64,000 nucleotides of DNA. Origin: Desulfotalea sp. (GTDB lineage: Bacteria > Desulfobacterota > Desulfobulbia > Desulfobulbales > Desulfocapsaceae). Position 1 is the first letter of the stretch. Each line of letters begins with the position of its first letter. The notes below the pieces were generated by a model. That model made no database searches, had not been told where the DNA came from, and saw only the letters and a list, made by a program, of their open reading frames with translations. The stretch covers positions 1 to 64,000 of the forward strand of contig NVXR01000015.1 in assembly GCA_002733995.1 (NCBI GenBank), in the 5' to 3' direction. Positions 57,494-64,000 of this stretch are shown one piece after another. Position numbers and translations under genes: made by a program.

Positions 57494-59191
57494 CTACCCC
57501 AACATGGCATGCCCACTATAGAGATAGCGCTTAATCTTATGGGTTGCGGTCTTAATAAATGGTTCTCGACGTTCAAAAACTTTTGTCACACGGGAGGATT
57601 TTGAAAGCCGCTGGTTCAATTCAGCACGCATATTCTCCATCAGGTCTTCCATATACTGACGTCTTTCAGCCCTCGACACACCGGACGTTTCGTCATCAAT
57701 AAACTCGTAATCAGGATACACCCATGCTTCAAGTTGTCCGTTATTATCAACAACAAGACTCTCAACAATCCAACTATAGGTATTTAACTTATGCTCTATT
57801 GCCTCCGGATAAACGTTCTCTCCACTTGGCATGACGATCACATTTTTTGATCGACCACAGACATGCAAATTCCCCCGTTTATCCATACGGCCCAGATCGC
57901 CAGTCAACAACCAGCCATCATGGGTGAGGACAGCATCTGTACTCTCCTTGTCGTCATAATATCCAAGCATTACACTAGGGCCACAGATAGAAATTTCTCC
58001 GATCCCCCTACTCGGGTCCGGATCAATGATTTTTATCTCCATCCCTGAAATTGGTTTCCCTGCGGAGCCAATGGCAATCGTTGTATCACCAGACGGGCCT
58101 CCGGCAATAAGAGGTGACGATTCAGTCATCCCATAACCTATAAGATATGGGAATTTTGCTTCATTTAAAAACTTTTCAACCTCGGGATTCAGAGCTGCTC
58201 CACCAATACCCATCAATTTGAGATTACCACCAAAAAACTTAAGGAGATTTTTGCCAATTTTTCGATAGATCAGTTTTCGACTCACCCCTATTTTGCACAT
58301 CATCTTTAAAACAGCACTTTTTTCAATCTGAGGCATCACCCTCTTTTTGTAGATTTTTTCAAGCACCAGAGGTACAGCAAAAATGGCAAAAGGCTTCTCA
58401 TAGGCGCAGAGTTTCTGCAAAATAGCGGGGGTGGGAGTTTTGCCCGCATAGGCAATACGACCACCACAAAGAAGTGGCAGCATAAAGCCACAGGTAAACT
58501 CATAGGTGTGTGACATGGGAAGAATAGACAACCACACCGAGCCAGAAGGTATGTCCATTAAATCTGCCGCAGCATAGGCGTTTGCCGTCAGATTTTTATG
58601 ACTGAGCATCACCGCTTTTGAGTAGCCGGACGTTCCTGAAGTATAAAGGATAGACGCTAGATCATTTTCACCAACCATGGGAAAAACCGGATCTTCAGCA
58701 TTTTCGTCATAAGCAGTGATAGCTTCTGCCAGAAAGGTAGCAAAGGTTATAACTGAGACGATACTAATATCCGCAGTATAATCATCGAGGGTTATGATAA
58801 TTCCCTCAAGTTCATTGCGGAGCTCATAGATTTTTTCAATCTGCTTTTGGGTAATAAAAAGAGCCTTAACCTGCATCTCATTAAGAATATGATGCACATC
58901 ACTCTCTGGTAAATCCGGCAGAATTGGTACCGCAATGGCACCTATACGAACAATGGCAAGATATGCAATACCCCAGTTTTGGGAATTCTCACTGAGTATC
59001 GCAATATGATCGCCTTTGCGTATGCCTTCTTTCTGCAGCTTCAGGGCAAGGGCTAGTATTTGTTTATGGAAAACCCCATAGGTAATTGGTTCTTCCATTG
59101 CCATACCAATGGCGTATAAATCTCTGTATTTAGTACAGGTTGAATCGACCACATAGTTCAGAGTCATGCCGACTTCTACAACTGCATTCAT
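57494..59191 (-). CDS. AMP-binding protein / long-chain acyl-CoA synthetase-like
   Basis: DLASILYTSGTSGYSKAVMLSHKNLTANA, IGYGMTESSPLIAGG, GWLLTGDLGRMDKRGNLHVCGRSKNVIVMPSGENVYPEAIE. Confidence 0.92.
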   Translation of the reverse strand: MNAVVEVGMTLNYVVDSTCTKYRDLYAIGMAMEEPITYGVFHKQILALALKLQKEGIRKGDHIAILSENSQNWGIAYLAIVRIGAIAVPILPDLPESDVHHILNEMQVKALFITQKQIEKIYELRNELEGIIITLDDYTADISIVSVITFATFLAEAITAYDENAEDPVFPMVGENDLASILYTSGTSGYSKAVMLSHKNLTANAYAAADLMDIPSGSVWLSILPMSHTYEFTCGFMLPLLCGGRIAYAGKTPTPAILQKLCAYEKPFAIFAVPLVLEKIYKKRVMPQIEKSAVLKMMCKIGVSRKLIYRKIGKNLLKFFGGNLKLMGIGGAALNPEVEKFLNEAKFPYLIGYGMTESSPLIAGGPSGDTTIAIGSAGKPISGMEIKIIDPDPSRGIGEISICGPSVMLGYYDDKESTDAVLTHDGWLLTGDLGRMDKRGNLHVCGRSKNVIVMPSGENVYPEAIEHKLNTYSWIVESLVVDNNGQLEAWVYPDYEFIDDETSGVSRAERRQYMEDLMENMRAELNQRLSKSSRVTKVFERREPFIKTATHKIKRYLYSGHAMLG

Positions 59192-59426
59192 ATATCACCT
59201 CAAATCTCACAATCTAGAGTAGAAAACTCTATTATCTGATCAATTAATAGCTAGGACGGAAAATATGAATGTACACAAAACTCACTGATGGGTCAATATT
59301 CATAGGCATAATTCTGCCGCTTAGGCTAGTATAACTAACGGATTTCATTTTTTAAACAACAGAGTACTTAAGGCAATTGCAGCGACAAAAACTGTGGGAA
59401 GCAGCAGGAAGGGCAGGGTATAATAT

Positions 59427-59828
59427 TTATACGGAATCCGTATTTTCTCCAAGCATTTTTTTGACAGCATTGGTCAGAGCCTCAACTGAAAACGGTTTTG
59501 CCACCGTCTCAACCCTATCAAGATAACCTGCCACTGCAAGATATCTTTCCTTGGAGATATTTCCCCCTCCTGAGATGGCGACAATAGGGACGTCCGGCGA
59601 ATCAACACGCAGATCCAGAATAGTTTGCAGACCATCTTTTACCGGCATAACCATATCCGTGACAACCAGGTCATAGGGCTGCTCTCTGAACAGATCAACC
59701 CCTTGCTGACCATTTTGAGCCACTACCACCTCATAACCAGCAAATTCAAGAATTTTACGTATCACATCCAGAACTGTAGGCTCGTCATCTATGACTAATA
59801 TGCGTTGTTTTGCGCCCATAATATCCAT
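59427..59828 (-). CDS. Single-domain response regulator (receiver)
   Basis: RILVIDDEPTVLDVIRKILEFAGYEVVVAQNGQQGVDLFREQPYDLVVTDMVMPVKDGLQTI...VAKPFSVEAL. Confidence 0.93.
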   Translation of the reverse strand: MDIMGAKQRILVIDDEPTVLDVIRKILEFAGYEVVVAQNGQQGVDLFREQPYDLVVTDMVMPVKDGLQTILDLRVDSPDVPIVAISGGGNISKERYLAVAGYLDRVETVAKPFSVEALTNAVKKMLGENTDSV

Positions 59829-59888
59829 TCGTAATTATTAATATTATCTTAAACAGTATACACCGGTAGATTTTTTTTCAACTTAAAA

Positions 59889-62800
59889 TTACGAGAAAGC
59901 TATCTGCTCTACCGACTCTACAGTAAAAGTGAGGGTCCCAAAGTCCTCCTCAATTAACCCCAGCAGCTTGTAACCTCGGCCGCATTGCAACACATGTGCA
60001 CAGGCCCTGTACACATTAGGGAAAAAGGTCGTTTCAACAATCGACGTTTCGTCTTCAAAAGTTAAAAACTCCATAACCTCCCCCGTTTTTGTAGATATGA
60101 GTTTACCTGTCAGTAACCAGGCTGCAATTGTGACTCTCTGCCCTACACGGGCATGAAGAGCATTAATTTTAACCAACGTTGTTGCTGCCCTACCACCTTG
60201 AGGGGATTGTACATTTAATAATTCAAGCGGATGATATTGGCAGAGAAAGCCCAATGCCGAGTACTCTCTGCGTAAAAGGGTCATGGGTTCAGGAGCAGGG
60301 AGTTTTGGCGGTTCGGGTAATGGTACCTCAAATAGTGTTCCACAGGACCTGTTCTGCTTTACATGTTGAAAACTCGCCCACTGCCACAACAGGACGGTCC
60401 GATTAGCATGGGTCGCAATACTATCAAGGGCTCCACAGTGAATAAGAGCACGGGCCTCATTATCTGAAGGCACGGTTCTACCAAAGAAATCATACTCTGA
60501 CTGGAAATTCTTTTTCTGCCGTTCACATAAGACGCGCTGGAGGAATTTTTCTGACAAACCGTGGATAGCCATCAACCCCACCCGCACCTCTTTGTTTTGA
60601 CCAGACCAGACGATCTCACTCATGGTAACATCAGGAGCCATCACCTTCAAGCCCATTCTCTTAGCCTCTGAGACATAGGCAAATGTTGAGTAATATCCTC
60701 CACCATTAGAAATAACTGCCGCCATGAACTCGGCTGGGTGGTGACATTTCAGGTACGCTGCTTGGAATGAAACACGGGCGTATGATGCTGAGTGGGGCTT
60801 GCAAAAGGAGTATCCATCAAAGCTCATCATCATTTCCCACATGCGTACAATTTCTTTGGGGACAATCCTGTTTTTAGTGCAGCCTGCAAAGAACTTTTCT
60901 TTATACTCCCGCAAGCGCACAATCTTATCTTTTTTGGAGAGCACTTTACGTAAAGCGTCTGCCTCACCATGACTAAAACAGGCAAGAGCCACGGCAACCT
61001 TAGAAACATCCTCCTGGTACACCATCAGACCAAAGGTCTCATCGAGGATGTCCCCAATCTCATCACATAGTGGTTCCCAGGCCCCTCCATGTAACCGACG
61101 CACATACTCCCGCACAAATTCATTGGCGGCGGGACGAATAATAGATGACTGGATGACCAGCTGTTCAAAATCCCCACTCCCCGCCTTCTGTTCAAGAAGA
61201 CGCATGGCTGGACTTTCTATATAAAAACACCCCATGGTATTTCCAGCAGCAACTGAACATTTCGTCGCCGCGTCCTCTTCGGGATACCAGTTATTTTCGT
61301 CCAGCAGTACACCTTGTCGCTGCACTGCAGCCGCTGCATCGCGAATAACGCCAAGACTTCTGTTCCCCAACAGATCAATCTTTACAAGCCCTGCTTCTTC
61401 AGCAGAATCTTTCTCCCATTGGATAATCGGCACACCTTTTGGGGCTCGTTCCACTGGCACATAAGTGTTAATGGGCTCAGGTGTGATGACAACTCCACCG
61501 GGATGGATGGAAATATACCTCGGCAAGCCAACCAACTGTTCAGCTAAGGCGAGGACCGCTGGCCAGGGATCTGAGAGGTCCTGACCACGCAGAGCTGGCA
61601 GGGAGGTCAAGGTATCATTTAAGCTTTCAGCCCCCCCACGACTTCCATGCATATATGGTATTTTGGATGTTACACGAGATATCTCTCCCCCAGGCAAACC
61701 AAAAACCTTTGCCGTTTCCCTAATGGCCATTCGTGGCTGAAAAAATATATGGGTACAGACCATCGCCGCATATCCCTTAAAATCACCCAGAACATCCCGG
61801 AGCACCGCATCGCGTTCATCCCAGGAAAAATCTATATCTATATCAGGCGGATCTTTTCTCTCGGGATTGAGGAAACGTTCAAAATAGAGGTTATATTTCA
61901 CCGGGCAGACATTGGTAATCATAAGACAATAGGCAACTAGAGACGCGGCCCCGGACCCCCGTCCGCAGATCCTTCGCTTCTCCCTCGTTCCATCTTCTTT
62001 TTTCCGGTGTACAATGTCCCGGACCACAAGAAAATATGAGGAAAACCCCATCTGTTCAATAATCCTCAGTTCATAGTCAAGGCGTTCTACAACCTCCTCA
62101 CCGAGGTCATCACCGTACCTGCCCCGCGCGCCCTGGTAGGCCTTTTCTCTTAAGGATTCCTGAGCATCAAGCCCGCCCTCACCTTTCCATGGCGGCATGA
62201 CAATACCATTATCGGGTCCACTAAAGGTACAAAGGGCAGCCAACTCTTCTGTATCACTCACAACCCCAGGCCAGATTGCGAACCGTTGTTGATAATCATC
62301 TTGCGAACAGAGGTAGTTTACCGCAGAGCCTTTATCTTCCTCTGTTGGAACATCACTACGCCCCTCGGCTATTGCCCGTAACAACCAACGCAGGCTACTC
62401 TCCTTTTTAGCGCCAAGATCACTGTCCGCTGTGGCCACCGCATAAAGGCCTCGATCTTGAGCATACAGGCGAAGTGCACGACCTTTGCGGTCCGGCCTGC
62501 TCCCAAGATCTGCTGCCACCAGAAGATGAGCTTGTACATATATATCTATAAGATCCATATCTGAGCTGAGGATCACCAGAGATCCAGCCAAAGGCGCAAC
62601 ATCAGCGGCTAAACTGAAGTTTTCTTTTGTCTTTCTTGCGCTTATTAGCTGGCAAAGATTACTGTAGCCCTCTTTATTTTGCACAAGACAGGTGATAACT
62701 CGCTTCGATCCGGGTTCAGAAATCTCCGCCCCAACAATGGGTTTAAGATTATATGTCTTACAGCTTTTTAAAAATTTCCAGAGCCCATAAAGATTGTCTG

Positions 62801-62915
62801 TATCCGTTAAGGCAAGGCCTGTATAGCCGAGGCTCTTTGCCCGTTTACAGAGCGACTCAGGGGAAGATGTCCCCTGCATAAGAGAATAATAGGAACGAAC
62901 GCGAAGTGGAAACAT
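59889..62915 (-). CDS. DNA polymerase III alpha-like, error-prone DnaE2/ImuC type
   Basis: PHP-like N-terminus, CGRGSGAASLVAYCL, PDIDIDFSWDERDAVL catalytic aspartates, VKIDLLGNRSLGVI, KPHSASYARVSFQAAYLKCHHPAEFMAAVIS, C-terminal OB fold; adjacent to ImuB-like gene. Confidence 0.9.
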   Translation of the reverse strand: MFPLRVRSYYSLMQGTSSPESLCKRAKSLGYTGLALTDTDNLYGLWKFLKSCKTYNLKPIVGAEISEPGSKRVITCLVQNKEGYSNLCQLISARKTKENFSLAADVAPLAGSLVILSSDMDLIDIYVQAHLLVAADLGSRPDRKGRALRLYAQDRGLYAVATADSDLGAKKESSLRWLLRAIAEGRSDVPTEEDKGSAVNYLCSQDDYQQRFAIWPGVVSDTEELAALCTFSGPDNGIVMPPWKGEGGLDAQESLREKAYQGARGRYGDDLGEEVVERLDYELRIIEQMGFSSYFLVVRDIVHRKKEDGTREKRRICGRGSGAASLVAYCLMITNVCPVKYNLYFERFLNPERKDPPDIDIDFSWDERDAVLRDVLGDFKGYAAMVCTHIFFQPRMAIRETAKVFGLPGGEISRVTSKIPYMHGSRGGAESLNDTLTSLPALRGQDLSDPWPAVLALAEQLVGLPRYISIHPGGVVITPEPINTYVPVERAPKGVPIIQWEKDSAEEAGLVKIDLLGNRSLGVIRDAAAAVQRQGVLLDENNWYPEEDAATKCSVAAGNTMGCFYIESPAMRLLEQKAGSGDFEQLVIQSSIIRPAANEFVREYVRRLHGGAWEPLCDEIGDILDETFGLMVYQEDVSKVAVALACFSHGEADALRKVLSKKDKIVRLREYKEKFFAGCTKNRIVPKEIVRMWEMMMSFDGYSFCKPHSASYARVSFQAAYLKCHHPAEFMAAVISNGGGYYSTFAYVSEAKRMGLKVMAPDVTMSEIVWSGQNKEVRVGLMAIHGLSEKFLQRVLCERQKKNFQSEYDFFGRTVPSDNEARALIHCGALDSIATHANRTVLLWQWASFQHVKQNRSCGTLFEVPLPEPPKLPAPEPMTLLRREYSALGFLCQYHPLELLNVQSPQGGRAATTLVKINALHARVGQRVTIAAWLLTGKLISTKTGEVMEFLTFEDETSIVETTFFPNVYRACAHVLQCGRGYKLLGLIEEDFGTLTFTVESVEQIAFS

Positions 62916-62984
62916 AGTTGAAAGTATACGGCTGTATAAAAAATGAAAAAGAAATTATGCGCAAAACTCGGGCACAGACAAGCG

Positions 62985-64000
62985 TTAGCCGGAGATTTGA
63001 GATCTGTTTTCAGCTGCAGGTGATCTGTATTTTCGACCGAGACCAATACTGTCACAGCCAAAACGCTTACGAATACTATCCATGGCCCCCTCGACGTGCC
63101 GGCTCTTAATCCCTCTCGTATCATTACCTGCAAAAAGAGAAAGTTGTGGCGACTGACGCTGGAGTCTGTCGCACACCAGACGACAGTAACGAATCCGGGT
63201 GCGCCTTTGCCAGCAACGCTTGAGCGCTAAAAGAGCCAGGGACTGCAACAGAGACTCTGCCGACGTGCCTGTTTTGTGGGTGGCTTGCCTGATCACCTGA
63301 ACTCCATCACAGTAGCTCAACCAGATGCCCACCCGCCTTGTCACCTTTTTCTGCCCTCGTAAGGCAAGCCCAGCGCGCCCAACCAGAGTAGCAAGAGCAG
63401 CCTCAACCTCATTTCTATCACTGGTGTCATTTGCAAAAGTGTGCTCGCCGACCACTATATCCGTCTGCGTGGAAGGCTTATGGATCAGCGTATCGTCAAT
63501 GCCATGGCTCAGGGCGTGAAGCACCCCACTCCGTCCGCCAAAGGGAACCATCAACTGGTTAGGCGTCAATTGAGCCAGAGCACCAATAGTAGTGAGATGA
63601 AACTCCCGCATTTTTTCCAGTTCTTTAAGGTTCAGACCCGGAAGCAACTCTATGGGCAGGGGGGCCAAGAAAGACGCCTCCTCTCCATGGTTGACAATAT
63701 ATTCCCCGACTGGCTTCACCAGCCTGGAGGCCACCTTGGAGACAAGCCTGTTTGATCCCAAAGTCCAAATTGGATTAATTCCCAGCTGTTTACGCACATC
63801 CCGTCGTATCCGCCACCCCACATCAGCAGGAGGACCATACAGCCTGTGGGAACCTGTCACATCGACGAAAAAATGTCCATCAATCTGGCCGGATTCAATA
63901 AGCGGGGAATAACGTTGCAGCTCTTTTAAAAAAGCTCCCATGGCCTTTTGGTAAAGCTGGGGACGGGGGGAGAGCAAGACTGCTTTTTTAGAAACACGCA
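62985..64000 (-). CDS. Y-family DNA polymerase-like protein (DinB/ImuB type), partial at right edge
   Basis: SPRPQLYQKAMGAFLKELQRYSPLIESGQIDGHFFVDVTGSHRLYGPPADVGWRIRRDVRKQLGINPIWTLGSNRLVSKVASRLVKP...FLAPLPIELLPGLN; frame remains open (VSKKAVL...) to the window end. Confidence 0.88.
   Translation of the reverse strand, partial: RVSKKAVLLSPRPQLYQKAMGAFLKELQRYSPLIESGQIDGHFFVDVTGSHRLYGPPADVGWRIRRDVRKQLGINPIWTLGSNRLVSKVASRLVKPVGEYIVNHGEEASFLAPLPIELLPGLNLKELEKMREFHLTTIGALAQLTPNQLMVPFGGRSGVLHALSHGIDDTLIHKPSTQTDIVVGEHTFANDTSDRNEVEAALATLVGRAGLALRGQKKVTRRVGIWLSYCDGVQVIRQATHKTGTSAESLLQSLALLALKRCWQRRTRIRYCRLVCDRLQRQSPQLSLFAGNDTRGIKSRHVEGAMDSIRKRFGCDSIGLGRKYRSPAAENRSQISG

Noticed and set aside
1-64000. 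CRISPR arrays, tRNA or rRNA genes, IS transposases
   Set aside because: No regular direct-repeat/spacer pattern, no cloverleaf-like sequence recognised, and no transposase-like ORF; the only recombinase is XerC/D-like. An automated scan (tRNAscan-SE, CRISPRCasFinder) would be decisive.

Overview
The window looks like a chromosomal segment of an anaerobic, probably Desulfobulbales-like Desulfobacterota bacterium. The lineage is inferred from gene content only; no rRNA, tRNA or CRISPR array was recognised. From left to right it contains: (i) a ugp-type glycerol-3-phosphate ABC transporter (ugpC partial at the left edge, ugpB, ugpA, ugpE); (ii) a leftward module of TonB-dependent receptor, YfiR/DUF4154 protein and hybrid histidine kinase; (iii) an HPP-family membrane protein; (iv) a roughly 12.6 kb rightward gene train (10387-23020) with a mini-FtsX permease, a LolD/MacB-type ATPase, a 1612-aa fusion of a degenerate M28 peptidase domain and an FtsX permease, two large OPT-like membrane proteins, a secreted protein, a hypothetical protein and a PqqD-like protein; (v) a housekeeping stretch (divergent family-4 UDG, lipoprotein, two-CW HTH protein, FmdB, FtsB-like, DUF523, TatC, SerS, MobB, PEP-CTERM protein); (vi) a mobile mystery protein A gene with a frameshifted remnant of its protein B (Fic) partner; (vii) a formate dehydrogenase island with a selenocysteine-encoding fdhA read as two ORFs, its FeS and cytochrome b subunits, TAT-target peptide, TorD-like chaperone, multi-cluster ferredoxin, a sensor kinase/response regulator/binding protein trio and fdhD; (viii) ddl, rpsU, a xerC/D-type recombinase, a DHH-CBS-tRNA nucleotidyltransferase fusion, an M50 protease, TPP riboswitch-thiC, rarD, a molybdopterin oxidoreductase, an acyl-CoA synthetase, a receiver protein, and a dnaE2-like/imuB-like mutagenesis cassette cut by the right edge. 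The best candidate for an undescribed system is the 10.4-23.0 kb train. Its giant protein has the M28 fold signature, but by my by-eye alignment nearly all metal and catalytic residues are substituted. All homology calls are from reading protein sequences; no database search was run.
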